Assembly: GCA_947259215.1 (NCBI GenBank)
Contig: CAMYLJ010000003.1
Coordinates: forward strand, 1-64,000
Length of the DNA: 64,000 bases
Origin: an uncultured delta proteobacterium
GTDB taxonomy: Bacteria > Myxococcota_A > UBA9160 > JAFDET01
Direction: 5' to 3'
Below are positions 7,459 through 15,914 of the stretch, piece after piece. Below the pieces are notes generated by a model, which saw only the letters and a list, made by a program, of their open reading frames with translations, had not been told where the DNA came from and searched no databases. The translations under genes were made by a program, and so were the position numbers. Within the stretch, counting starts at the first letter, position 1, and each line of letters opens with the position of its first letter.

Positions 7459-9471
7459 GTGCGATGCGCTCGGGTGCGGATGATCGGCGTGCTGGGGGCA
7501 GTGCTGATCGGGCTGGCGCTGGCTCCAACCCGTCCAGCCTACGGACAGCTGGACCCCCAGCAGGCGACGAGTGGTCAGCTCTTCCTGCGCGCGGCGGGAG
7601 CTGCCTGGGAGCTGGCTCCGGTGCTCGAGACCGACGTCGCGATCCGGGTCACGGGCCCGGCCGCGCGCGTCCGGGTGGTGCAGCGCTTCACGAACCCGAG
7701 CGACACCTGGCTCGAGGGCGTCTACGTCTTCCCGCTGCCGCCGGACTCGGCCGTGGACCGCATGGACCTGCGCGTCGGGGAGCGCGTGATCGAGGGTCGC
7801 ATCCAGGAGCGCGAGCAGGCCCGCCGCAGCTACGCCCGCGCGCGCCGCGAGGGCCGCCGGGCGTCGCTGGTGGAGCAGGAACGTCCCAACGTCTTCACCA
7901 CGCGCATCGCCAACCTGGCTCCGGGGGAGGCCGTGGAGGTGGCGATCGAGTACCAGGAGACCCTGGACTTCCGCGACGGAAGCTGGCAGCTGCGCTTCCC
8001 GTTGCTGGTGGCCCCACGCCATGCGTCGGGCGCCCCCGAGCCCGGGCTGCCCGGCGCCGGCTCGCTGCAGCCGGCGCCGGACGCGGTGGCCTTCCCGCTG
8101 GCGGATCCCGCGCTCGGTCCCCGGAATCCCGTGACGCTGGCCGTGGAACTCGACGCGGGCGTGCCGTTGGCCGAGGTGGTTTCGTCCACGCACGTGGTCT
8201 TCGTTCAGGAGCTCGGGAGCGGTCGGCGGCGGGTGCTGCTCCGGGATTACGCCGACCGCGATTTCGTGCTGCGCTGGCGCCCGGCGGCGGGTGCCCAGCC
8301 GACCGCGTCCCTCCTGAGCGACAGCCAGGACGGGGAGACCCACGCGCTGCTGCTGGTGCTGCCACCGGAGGCCGGCCAGCCGGGGCCCGCCCTGACGCGC
8401 GAGCTGGTCTTCGTGATCGACACCTCGGGCTCCATGGCCGGAGCCTCGATCCGACAGACGCGGGCCGCCCTGCGCGCGGCGCTGCGGCGGCTCGGCCCCG
8501 GGGACCACTTCAACCTGATCCGCTTCAGCGAGGAGACCGAGTCCCTGTTCGACTCCGCCGTCCCCGCCGACGCCGAGCACCGGGCCGCAGCGGAGCGCTT
8601 CGTCGCCGGGCTGGAGGCCGGAGGCGGCACCGAGATGCTGCCGGCGCTGCGTCGGGCGCTCGAGAGCGATCGCGGGATCGGGGACGTGCGCCAGGTGGTC
8701 TTCCTCACGGACGGCAGCATCGCCGACGAGGACGCGCTCTTCACGGCGATCGAAGCGGGACTGGGCCGCAGCCGGCTGTTCACGATCGGGATCGGTTCCG
8801 CACCGAACGCGTTCTTCCTCGAGCGGGCCGCGCGCTTCGGACGCGGCACCCACAGCTACGTGGACAATCCGGGTGACGTCGACATGCGCGTGGCGGAGCT
8901 GCTCCGAAAGCTGGAGAGCCCGGTGCTCTCCGAGATCGAGGTCTCGTGGAACGACGACGTGGAGATGTGGCCCGCCAGGGTGCCCGACCTCTACGCCGGC
9001 GAGCCGCTGGTCGTGACGGCCCGGTTGCCGCGCTTCGTCGGGGACGTCGTGATTCGCGGTCGCCGCGGCGGCCATCCCTGGGAGCTGCGGCTCCCGCTGG
9101 AGCCGCACCCGGGGCCCCGGGGCATCGGGGGACTGTGGGCGCGCCGCAAGATCGCCGCGCTGATGGACGAGCTGCGGCGCGGTGCCGGCGCGGAGCGCAT
9201 TCGGGCAGAGGTCCTGGCGGTCGCCCTGCGCCACCATCTGGTATCGAAGTTCACGAGCCTGGTGGCCGTGGATGTGACGCCCGTGCGTCCCGCCGCGGAG
9301 GGTCTCGTCTCCGGGGCCGTGCCCGTCAACCTTCCCGCCGGCGCGGAGCTCGTCTCCCTGGGAGGGGCGCTGCCGCGCACGGCGACGCCGGCGCCGCTGT
9401 CGCGCCTGGCCGGCATGCTGCTGCTGCTGACCGCGGGCGCGCTGGCGCTCCAGGGACGCCAGGCGCGATGA
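7459..9471 (+). CDS. VIT/vWFA surface protein, target of the dedicated class GN sortase
   Basis: The 670-residue precursor has a signal peptide (about 1-29, ending AYG). A VIT domain covers about 45-170. A von Willebrand A domain begins near 316 with an intact MIDAS motif DTSGSMAG (Asp321, Ser323, Ser325). The C-terminus has a sorting signal: LPRTA at 638-642, a hydrophobic stretch rich in Leu/Ala, then a short basic tail. This matches the marine proteobacterial sortase target family (TIGR03788 type). The GTG at 7459 is chosen because GAGGAA lies seven bases upstream and the basic n-region completes the signal peptide; the ATG at 7480 is the alternative. Its TGA overlaps the sortase ATG. Confidence 0.9.
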   Translation: MRCARVRMIGVLGAVLIGLALAPTRPAYGQLDPQQATSGQLFLRAAGAAWELAPVLETDVAIRVTGPAARVRVVQRFTNPSDTWLEGVYVFPLPPDSAVDRMDLRVGERVIEGRIQEREQARRSYARARREGRRASLVEQERPNVFTTRIANLAPGEAVEVAIEYQETLDFRDGSWQLRFPLLVAPRHASGAPEPGLPGAGSLQPAPDAVAFPLADPALGPRNPVTLAVELDAGVPLAEVVSSTHVVFVQELGSGRRRVLLRDYADRDFVLRWRPAAGAQPTASLLSDSQDGETHALLLVLPPEAGQPGPALTRELVFVIDTSGSMAGASIRQTRAALRAALRRLGPGDHFNLIRFSEETESLFDSAVPADAEHRAAAERFVAGLEAGGGTEMLPALRRALESDRGIGDVRQVVFLTDGSIADEDALFTAIEAGLGRSRLFTIGIGSAPNAFFLERAARFGRGTHSYVDNPGDVDMRVAELLRKLESPVLSEIEVSWNDDVEMWPARVPDLYAGEPLVVTARLPRFVGDVVIRGRRGGHPWELRLPLEPHPGPRGIGGLWARRKIAALMDELRRGAGAERIRAEVLAVALRHHLVSKFTSLVAVDVTPVRPAAEGLVSGAVPVNLPAGAELVSLGGALPRTATPAPLSRLAGMLLLLTAGALALQGRQAR

Positions 9472-10049
9472 GCCGCCGGCGTCGTCGGCTCGTGGCGGTG
9501 CTCGGCGCGAGCGGGCTCGCGCTCGCAGCGCACGGCGTCTGGCTGCCCGCCAAGGCGGCGCTGGGACAGGTGTTGCTGGAGCGTGCGTGGCAGCGCACGC
9601 GAGGGGGTGAGGACGCGGCGCGGCCGTGGCCGTGGGCCGACACCTGGCCCGTGGCGCGGCTCGAGGTGCCGGCTTCTGGCGAGTCCGCCATCGTGCTCGC
9701 GGGGGCGACCGGTGAGAGCCTCGCCTGGGGGCCGGGTCAGCTGGCCGGGAGCGCCCTGCCGGGCGCTCCCGGCAACAGCGTCGTCGCCGGCCACCGCGAC
9801 ACCCACTTCGCGTTCCTGCGCGACCTGGCGCCGGGAGATGCGCTGCGCGTGGAGCGCCGCGACGGGAGCGTCGTCGCCTACCGGGTCCTCGCGGGCCGGG
9901 TGGTGCACGAGCGCGACGCCTCGCCGCTGGCCGAGAGCGCCGGTCGCCGCCTCACCCTGGTGACCTGCTGGCCCTTCGACGCCCTGCGGCCGGGAGGACC
10001 GCTCCGCTACGTGGTGACTGCCGAGGTGGAGCGCCGTTTCCCGGCGTGA
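9468..10049 (+). CDS. class GN sortase
   Basis: The 193-residue membrane-anchored transpeptidase has an N-terminal hydrophobic segment (about 9-26) and a sortase beta-barrel. The catalytic residues are His109 in GHRDTHF, Cys167 in TLVTCWPF and Arg180 in PLRYVV. It should cleave the LPRTA signal of the upstream vWFA protein; the acceptor in a Gram-negative envelope is not known. The start overlaps the target stop (ATGA), indicating translational coupling and a one-enzyme, one-substrate pair. It ends 7 bp from the convergent CoA-transferase remnant. Confidence 0.92.
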   Translation: MSRRRRRLVAVLGASGLALAAHGVWLPAKAALGQVLLERAWQRTRGGEDAARPWPWADTWPVARLEVPASGESAIVLAGATGESLAWGPGQLAGSALPGAPGNSVVAGHRDTHFAFLRDLAPGDALRVERRDGSVVAYRVLAGRVVHERDASPLAESAGRRLTLVTCWPFDALRPGGPLRYVVTAEVERRFPA

Positions 10050-10056
10050 GAGCCGG

Positions 10057-10380
10057 TCAGCCCACGACGTTCCGCGATCGCAGGCCCGCCACGGCGTCGG
10101 CGTCGAGACCCAGCTCCGCAAGCACTTCATCGGTGTGTTCGCCGAGCAGCGGCGCCGGCCGGCGGATCGCCGCCGGGGTTTCCGAGAAGCGCGCGGCCGG
10201 TCGCGGCTGGCGCATGGGTCCAGCGTGGGGATGCTCGTCCTCGACGATCAGGCCGTTTGCCGCTACCTGGGGGTGCTCGATCACGCCGCGGCGTGACAGC
10301 ACCGGAGCGCACGGCACGCCCTCGGCGTCGAGGCGCGCCAGCCACTCGTCGCTGGTGCGCGTCGCCAGGATCTCGGCCAT
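10057..10380 (-). pseudogene. C-terminal fragment of a family III (CaiB/BaiF) CoA-transferase
   Basis: The 107-residue frame matches only the last quarter of CaiB/BaiF CoA-transferases: the segment from AEILATRTSDEWLARLDAEG through GVPCAPVL and the PLLGEHTDEVLAELG tail. Full-length members have about 400 residues, with the N-terminal Rossmann part and catalytic Asp, all missing here. The ATG overlaps the stop of the upstream 46-residue gene (TGATG), so it may still be translated by coupling. The simplest reading is a deletion remnant. A stand-alone C-terminal domain with a new role cannot be excluded. Confidence 0.65.
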
Positions 10381-10520
10381 CAGGGCGAGCCGAGGGCGTT
10401 GGCGTACAGCGTGCGCAGCTCTTCGATCTCCGGCTCGTAGTTCCCGTTGTAGACGGCCGTCAGCGCTGCCTGGACCATTTCGCCATCGCTCGGGTGGGCC
10501 TGGGGGAGTTCGTCGGACAC
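10380..10520 (-). CDS. 46-residue protein of unknown function
   Basis: A short acidic frame runs from GTG at 10520 to a TGA overlapping the ATG of the CoA-transferase fragment. A near-ideal Shine-Dalgarno site, GAGGAGG, lies five bases upstream, which argues for real translation. The product contains VQAALTAVYNGNYEPEIEEL, probably helical, with no signal peptide or Cys. I do not recognise the family. It follows the FadR-type regulator gene by 16 bp in the same direction. It may be the remnant N-terminal part of a deleted gene or a genuine small protein. Confidence 0.5.
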   Translation of the reverse strand: MSDELPQAHPSDGEMVQAALTAVYNGNYEPEIEELRTLYANALGSP

Positions 10521-10536
10521 GGCTGCCTCCTCGCTG

Positions 10537-11250
10537 CTAGCGGCGCGCCGCGCGCGCCTCCAGCGCCTTCAGCAGGCGTTCGCGCCCGCTCCGCAGCAGG
10601 CGGCGTACGCCCTCTTCGGCAGCGGCTGCGTCCCGCTCCACCAGGGCGGCGTCGATGGCGCGGGCGATCGGTCCGAGCACCTCGTGGGGCGGCCGCAGCC
10701 GGCGCGGCCCGGGAGCCCAGCGCGTGGTGAAGAGCGAGCGCAAGGCGCTGCGCACCATCCGCAGCACCAGGTTGCGGCTCGCCGCGGAGATCAGCTCGGC
10801 CAGCGCGTCGCTCGCCTGGAGGTAGTCGTCGTCGCTCAGCTCGGCGTCGGCCAGGCGCTGGAGCAGCGCACGTGCGCGGGCCAGCTCGTCGTCGCTGGCG
10901 CGCTCCACCGCCAGGCGCACGGCGCCGGCCAGGACCAGCTCGTGCACGTCGAGCCACTGGGCCACCAGCACCGGATCGGGTCCGTCGTCCAGCGCCAGCA
11001 GGTGTGTCAGGACATCGAGGCTGGCCTCGTCCACGGGTGACACGCGCGCGCCTCCGCCCCGGCGGATCTCGATCAGGCGCAGCTGCTCGAGCTTCTTCAA
11101 GGCCTCGCGCACGGAGCTGCGGTTGGCGTCGAGGCGGGCGGCCAGCTCGCGCTCGGAGGGCAGGCGCTCGCCGGGCCCGTAGCGGCCGCGCAGGATGTCG
11201 TCGCGCAGGACGCGGGCGATCTCCTCCGGGCGCGAGGCGAATTCGGCCAT
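10537..11250 (-). CDS. FadR/GntR-family transcriptional regulator (FCD domain)
   Basis: The 237-residue protein has an N-terminal winged helix (about 9-72) with the GntR pattern GERLPSERELAARLDANRSSVREAL. The C-terminal all-helical FCD ligand-binding domain covers about 95-225. Such regulators often sense acyl-CoAs or organic acids and repress nearby catabolic genes. The downstream CoA-transferase remnant fits a former acyl-CoA pathway. It is divergent from the HerA-like ATPase gene with only 68 bp between starts. Confidence 0.85.
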   Translation of the reverse strand: MAEFASRPEEIARVLRDDILRGRYGPGERLPSERELAARLDANRSSVREALKKLEQLRLIEIRRGGGARVSPVDEASLDVLTHLLALDDGPDPVLVAQWLDVHELVLAGAVRLAVERASDDELARARALLQRLADAELSDDDYLQASDALAELISAASRNLVLRMVRSALRSLFTTRWAPGPRRLRPPHEVLGPIARAIDAALVERDAAAAEEGVRRLLRSGRERLLKALEARAARR

Positions 11251-11318
11251 CGAGGTCCTCGAAAAGGGCGGCGAGCGATCCTATGGTAGGGCGGATCCGG
11301 GCGACGCGGGAGGCGAGC

Positions 11319-13766
11319 GTGAGCAGCAAGATCGAGGACCTGGCGGCGTTCTACCTGGGGCGGGTGGTGGACCCGGCGAGCGGTGAGACGCGCGACGAGC
11401 CGCTCCTCTACGAGTCGAAGGACCTCACCACCCACGCGCTCTGCGTAGGGATGACCGGCAGCGGCAAGACGGGGCTCTGCATCGGCCTGCTGGAGGAGGC
11501 GGCCCTCGACGGCATCCCGGCCATCGTGGTCGACCCGAAGGGCGACCTCGCGAATCTCTTCCTGACCTTCCCGAAGCTCACGCCCGAGGAGTTCGCGCCC
11601 TGGATCGATCCGGCCGAGGCGACGCGGAAGGGCCAGACACCGGAGCGTTTTGCGGCCGACACCGCCACGCGCTGGCGCGAGGGATTGGCCGCATGGGACC
11701 AGGGCCCGGCTCGCGTCCGTCGCGTGCGCAATGCCGTGGACCGCGTGCTCTACACGCCGGGGAGTCGTGCCGGCCGGCCCCTGCGCGTGCTGCGCTCGTT
11801 CGCGGCGCCGCCGCCCGAGCTGCTGGCCGACGGAGACGCGTTGGGGGACCGGGTGGAGGCCTCCGTCTCCGGGCTGCTGGCGCTCCTCGGGGTCGACGCC
11901 GACCCGCTCCAGAGCCGCGAGCACATCCTGCTGTCCAACATCGTGGACCGGGCCTGGCGCGAGGGCCGGGACCTGGAGCTGCCGGCGCTGATCGCCGCGA
12001 TCCAGAAGCCGCCCTTCGAGAAGCTCGGCGTCCTCGACCTGGAGTCGATCTTTCCCGCCAAGGACCGCTTCGGGTTCTCGCTGCGCCTGAACAACCTGCT
12101 GGCGTCCCCCGGCTTCGAGGCCTGGATGGAAGGCGATCCCCTGGACATCGACGGGCTGCTCTACGCGCCCGACGGGCGACCCCGCCACTCGGTGATCTCG
12201 ATCGCCCACCTCTCGGATCCCGAGCGCATGTTCTTCGTGACCGTGCTCCTGAACGAGCTGGTCGCCTGGATGCGCACGCAGCCGGGCACGTCGTCGCTGC
12301 GCGCGCTCCTGTACATGGACGAGATCTACGGCTACTTCCCGCCCACGGCGAACCCGCCCTCGAAGAAGCCCATGCTCACCCTGCTGAAGCAGGCGCGGGC
12401 CTTCGGGGTGGGGGTCGTGCTGGCGACCCAGAATCCCGTGGACCTGGACTACAAGGGCTTGTCGAACGCGGGTACCTGGTTTCTGGGACGGCTCCAGACC
12501 GAGCGCGACAAGGCGCGGGTGCTGGACGGACTGGAAGGCGCGCTGGCCGAGAGTGGGGCGTCCCTCGACCGGGCCGCGTTGGACGGGTTGCTTTCGGGCC
12601 TGCGCTCCCGGGTCTTCCTGATGCACAACGTGCACGACGACCGGCCCGAGCTGTTCGAGACGCGTTGGGCCATGTCCTACCTGCGCGGACCGCTCACCCG
12701 GCAGCAGATCCAGCGCCTGGCCGGCGAGGCGAAGAGCGCGCCGCTGCCGGAGGCGCCGGGCGAGGCGCTCGCCGCGCCGCCGGCCCCCGAGGCCCCGGCA
12801 CAGCCTCCGATCCTGCCGCCGGACATCCCGCAGACCATCATCTCCACCGCCACCCCCGCGCCGGCCGGCGCGCAGCTCGTCTACCGGCCGGCGCTGCTGG
12901 CCTCCGCCCAGCTCCACTACGCGGACCGCAAGGGGGACCTGGACCACTGGCAGCGGATCCACCTCTTCTCGGCGTTGTCCGACGAGGTGCCGGCGGACCC
13001 CTGGGCCGAGGCCCGCGTGCTGACGTCGGCGCCCACGCGCCGCGAGGCGCCGGAGACGCCGGCGCGCTTCGCCGAAGTGCCCGCTGCGGCGACGCGCGCC
13101 AAGCGCTATGCGACCTGGGGCAAGCGCCTGAAGTCGACGCTGTACCGGGACCAGCGCCTGCCGCTCTTCCACGCTCCGAAGCTTCGCCGCACTTCCCGGC
13201 CCGGCGAGAGCGAGGCGGCCTTCCGGGCCTCCCTGGTGCACGCCGTGCGCGAGAAGCGCGACATGGAGCTGGAGAAGCTGCGCGCCCGCTACGCGCCGAA
13301 GCTGGCCCGCCTCGAGGAGCGGGTGCGCACGGCCGAAGCCAAGGTGGAGCTCGAGCGCGACCAGCACAAGCACCAGAAGCTCCAGACCGCGGTGTCGATC
13401 GGCGCCACCGTGCTCGGCGCGCTCTTCGGACGCAAGGTGGCGAGCTCAGGGAACGTCGGCCGCGCGGCGACCGCGGCGCGCGGCGCCGGCCGAATTTCGC
13501 GCGAGGCTCGCGACGTGGGGCGGGCCGAGGAGCGCCTGGACGACGTGCGCGACAAGCTGGCGGAGCTCGAGGCGCGCTTCGAGGAGGAGTCGGGGCACCT
13601 GACCCAGCCGGTGGACCCGCGCAGCCTGGACGTGCAGGAGCGTCCCGTCAAGCCGCGCAAGGCGGACATCGCCGTGGAGGAGCTCCAGCTGGCGTGGATG
13701 CCGTGGTGGCTGGACGAGCAGGGGATCGCGCGCCCGGCCTTCGAGGTCGCCGCGCCCGCGCGCTGA
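11319..13766 (+). CDS. HerA-like ATP-binding protein (DUF87/helicase HerA-like)
   Basis: The 815-residue protein has Walker A GMTGSGKTG at 44-52, a conserved VDPKGD at 71-76, and a Walker B region LLYMDE near 330-334 followed by IYGYFPP. A sensor-like LATQNPVDLDYKGLSNAGTW follows, typical of HerA/FtsK-type ATPases. After a Pro/Ala-rich linker (about 475-520) there is a long charged region with coiled coils (about 640-690 and 725-755) around a small hydrophobic Gly/Ala patch. The GTG start at 11319 has GGGAGG five bases upstream. Such proteins act on DNA or as membrane-associated motors; the specific role is unknown. No NurA-like nuclease partner is adjacent. Confidence 0.8.
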   Translation: MSSKIEDLAAFYLGRVVDPASGETRDEPLLYESKDLTTHALCVGMTGSGKTGLCIGLLEEAALDGIPAIVVDPKGDLANLFLTFPKLTPEEFAPWIDPAEATRKGQTPERFAADTATRWREGLAAWDQGPARVRRVRNAVDRVLYTPGSRAGRPLRVLRSFAAPPPELLADGDALGDRVEASVSGLLALLGVDADPLQSREHILLSNIVDRAWREGRDLELPALIAAIQKPPFEKLGVLDLESIFPAKDRFGFSLRLNNLLASPGFEAWMEGDPLDIDGLLYAPDGRPRHSVISIAHLSDPERMFFVTVLLNELVAWMRTQPGTSSLRALLYMDEIYGYFPPTANPPSKKPMLTLLKQARAFGVGVVLATQNPVDLDYKGLSNAGTWFLGRLQTERDKARVLDGLEGALAESGASLDRAALDGLLSGLRSRVFLMHNVHDDRPELFETRWAMSYLRGPLTRQQIQRLAGEAKSAPLPEAPGEALAAPPAPEAPAQPPILPPDIPQTIISTATPAPAGAQLVYRPALLASAQLHYADRKGDLDHWQRIHLFSALSDEVPADPWAEARVLTSAPTRREAPETPARFAEVPAAATRAKRYATWGKRLKSTLYRDQRLPLFHAPKLRRTSRPGESEAAFRASLVHAVREKRDMELEKLRARYAPKLARLEERVRTAEAKVELERDQHKHQKLQTAVSIGATVLGALFGRKVASSGNVGRAATAARGAGRISREARDVGRAEERLDDVRDKLAELEARFEEESGHLTQPVDPRSLDVQERPVKPRKADIAVEELQLAWMPWWLDEQGIARPAFEVAAPAR

Positions 13767-14561
13767 ATGCGATCCCTGGCTCCCGACGAGCTTCCGGCCC
13801 TGCGCCCACTGCTCGGCGACGAGCGGCCCGGCCCGCTGGTAGGGCCACACCTGCTGGCGACCGGCTGCGGCGGCGCCTGGGTCGACCGCTGGCCCGACGC
13901 CCGCGTGGCCGTGGTCTGCGCCGGTGACGGGATGGCCCTCCGGGGTGAGGCCGGGCGCCTGGATCCCGCGGAGCTGGGAACGCTCGTGTCGGAGCTCGCC
14001 GGCGAGTGGAACAACGTCATGATCGAAGCGCCGGACGTCTTCGTCCCCACGCTCCGGGCAGCGGTCGAGACCCTGTGGCGCTGGCCGCGAATCATTTCCG
14101 CGCTCTACCGCGAGCCGCCGTCGCTTCCCGCGCCGCCGGATGCCGCGCTTCGTCGCGTGGCGCCTGCGGACGCGGACGCGCTCGCGGGGCTCGCAGAGGA
14201 CGTGGCCTGGATCGCCGACACTGTGGGCGGGCCGGCCGGGCTGGCGACGCGAGGCCGCGCCTGGCTGGCCTTCGTGGGCGAGCGGCTGGCGGCGGTGGCG
14301 GCGCCGTTCTTCGAAGGCGAGCGCTACGAGGACATCGGGGTCGTGACCGAGGCGGACTTGCGGGGGCGCGGTCTCTCGAGCGCCTGCGCGGCGCGGCTGG
14401 CCGTCGACGTTCGAGCCCGCGAACATACTCCCTGCTGGTCCACCTCGCCCGACAACCGCGCCAGCCTTGCCGTGGCGGCCCGGCTCGGCTTCGAGAAGGA
14501 CCGCGATGACGTGCTCTACGTCGCGGGCGAGCCCTTCGAAGGCGTCGAGCCGGTCGCCTGA
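13767..14561 (+). CDS. GNAT-family N-acetyltransferase
   Basis: The 264-residue protein has an unassigned N-terminal half and a C-terminal GNAT domain (about 125-255). The acetyl-CoA-binding turn is RGRGLS at 199-204. A late SPDNRASLAVAARLGF segment is typical of the GNAT fold end. It starts on the base after the HerA-like ATPase stop, so the two are probably co-translated. The substrate is unknown. The 3' end overlaps the convergent MATE gene by 46 bp. Confidence 0.8.
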   Translation: MRSLAPDELPALRPLLGDERPGPLVGPHLLATGCGGAWVDRWPDARVAVVCAGDGMALRGEAGRLDPAELGTLVSELAGEWNNVMIEAPDVFVPTLRAAVETLWRWPRIISALYREPPSLPAPPDAALRRVAPADADALAGLAEDVAWIADTVGGPAGLATRGRAWLAFVGERLAAVAAPFFEGERYEDIGVVTEADLRGRGLSSACAARLAVDVRAREHTPCWSTSPDNRASLAVAARLGFEKDRDDVLYVAGEPFEGVEPVA

Positions 14562-15913
14562 GCCGTGCTCGCGCGCCGCGCCCAGCGACCGGTGGCGACC
14601 CAGGCGCCGGTCACGACGGTCACCACGGCTGCCCCGATGGCCGTGGCGGCGAAGACGCCCGTGACGCCGTGGTCCCGCGACAGCCAGATCCCGAGCGGCA
14701 CGGTCAGCAGCAGCGCGTTCGCGAGCGACACCAGCATGGGGACCGCCACGTCGCCCGCACCCTGGAGCGCGCGCAGGAAGACGAAGTAGAAGGCCCAGGC
14801 CGCGAAGGCGCCGGCCTGGTAGACGAGCATCTCGCTACCGATCGCGATCACCTCGGGGTCCGTCGCGAACGCCGCCATGATCCGGGTGCGGAAGAGGATC
14901 AGGACCGCCGCCAGGCTCCACAGCAGCGCCACGTGGGCCGCCAGGCCGACGCCGAGGGAGCGCCAGGCACGGCGCACGTCGCCGGCACCGAGATTCTGGC
15001 CCACCAAGGTCGCGCAGGCGCCCGCCAGCGGGAAGGCCAGCATCGGCCCCACCATGCTGAGCCGCAGCCCCACCGAATAGGCGGCCTGGGCCGTGGACCC
15101 GAACGAGCCCACCAGGCGGATGAAGAAGACCGTGACCAGGAAGCCGCCGATCATCTGGAGCGCCGGTGGCCAGGAGAGGGCGACGATGCGCCGCATGACG
15201 GCCCAGTCCGGCACCAGGTGGTGCCTTCGCAGGTGCACGCGGCTGGTCCCGCGGAACAGGACCGCCAGCGCCAGCACGATCGCCACCGCCTGGCCCGTGG
15301 CGATTCCGAGGACGACGCCCCGCACCCCCAGCTCGGGGGCGCCCAGGTGGCCGAACACGAAACACCACTCCGCCAGCAGCGCCACGGCGATCTGCACCAG
15401 GCTGATGGCCAGGGGCGTGGCGGCGTCGCCGGCGCCGTTCAGGATCGCGTTGAACAGGAACAGGAAGACGAACCCGAAGGAGAGCGCGAAGACCCAGCGT
15501 GCGTAGTCCAGCGCGATCGCGTGCACCGCCTCGGAGACGTTGAGCGCCCGCAGCCAGGGAGAGGCCAGGCTGGTGCCCGCAACGACGATCCCCAGCGACA
15601 CGAGCGCGCCGAGCACCACCGTCTGCCCCGCCACGTGCTCCGCGGCGTCGATCCGGCCCTCGCCCACGCGCCGCGACACGAGACCCTGGGCCCCGAAGCT
15701 GGCGCCCAGCACCAGCATGAAGAAGACCTGCCGCAGCGCCTGGTTGGTGACCACGACGGCCGTGGTGGCGTCCTCGCCCAGGCGCGTCACGAAGCCCAGA
15801 TCCACCAGCTGGAACGCCACCTGGCCGCTGCTCTGGGCCACGAGCGGCAGGGCCAGGATGAGGAGCGAGGTGAGCAGGCTGCCGCGTGTGTGGTCGCGGT
15901 CGCGCCAGGCCAC
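14516..15913 (-). CDS. MATE-family efflux transporter
   Basis: The 465-residue protein has about 12 membrane segments in two related halves, typical of MATE/NorM antiporters that export cationic drugs or metabolites using sodium or proton gradients. Characteristic segments are LALPLVAQSSGQVAFQLVD at the N-terminus and GASFGAQGLVSRRVGEG, with the second-half counterpart CATLVGQNLGAGD. The GTG start lies one base after the SDR stop, so it is the last gene of an operon with the SDR and the ferritin-like gene. The substrate is unknown. Confidence 0.9.
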   Translation of the reverse strand: MAWRDRDHTRGSLLTSLLILALPLVAQSSGQVAFQLVDLGFVTRLGEDATTAVVVTNQALRQVFFMLVLGASFGAQGLVSRRVGEGRIDAAEHVAGQTVVLGALVSLGIVVAGTSLASPWLRALNVSEAVHAIALDYARWVFALSFGFVFLFLFNAILNGAGDAATPLAISLVQIAVALLAEWCFVFGHLGAPELGVRGVVLGIATGQAVAIVLALAVLFRGTSRVHLRRHHLVPDWAVMRRIVALSWPPALQMIGGFLVTVFFIRLVGSFGSTAQAAYSVGLRLSMVGPMLAFPLAGACATLVGQNLGAGDVRRAWRSLGVGLAAHVALLWSLAAVLILFRTRIMAAFATDPEVIAIGSEMLVYQAGAFAAWAFYFVFLRALQGAGDVAVPMLVSLANALLLTVPLGIWLSRDHGVTGVFAATAIGAAVVTVVTGAWVATGRWARRASTAQATGSTPSKGSPAT

Positions 15914-15914
15914 C

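Noticed and set aside
6562-9471. Long rightward frame beginning inside pdsR
   Set aside because: The part before 7459 is antisense to pdsR and lacks a signal peptide; the true start follows a ribosome site at 7446-7451.
11319-14561. HerA-like ATPase as part of an anti-phage defence island
   Set aside because: No nuclease, methyltransferase, toxin or other defence partner is adjacent, and flanking genes are metabolic; ATPases of this shape are also housekeeping.
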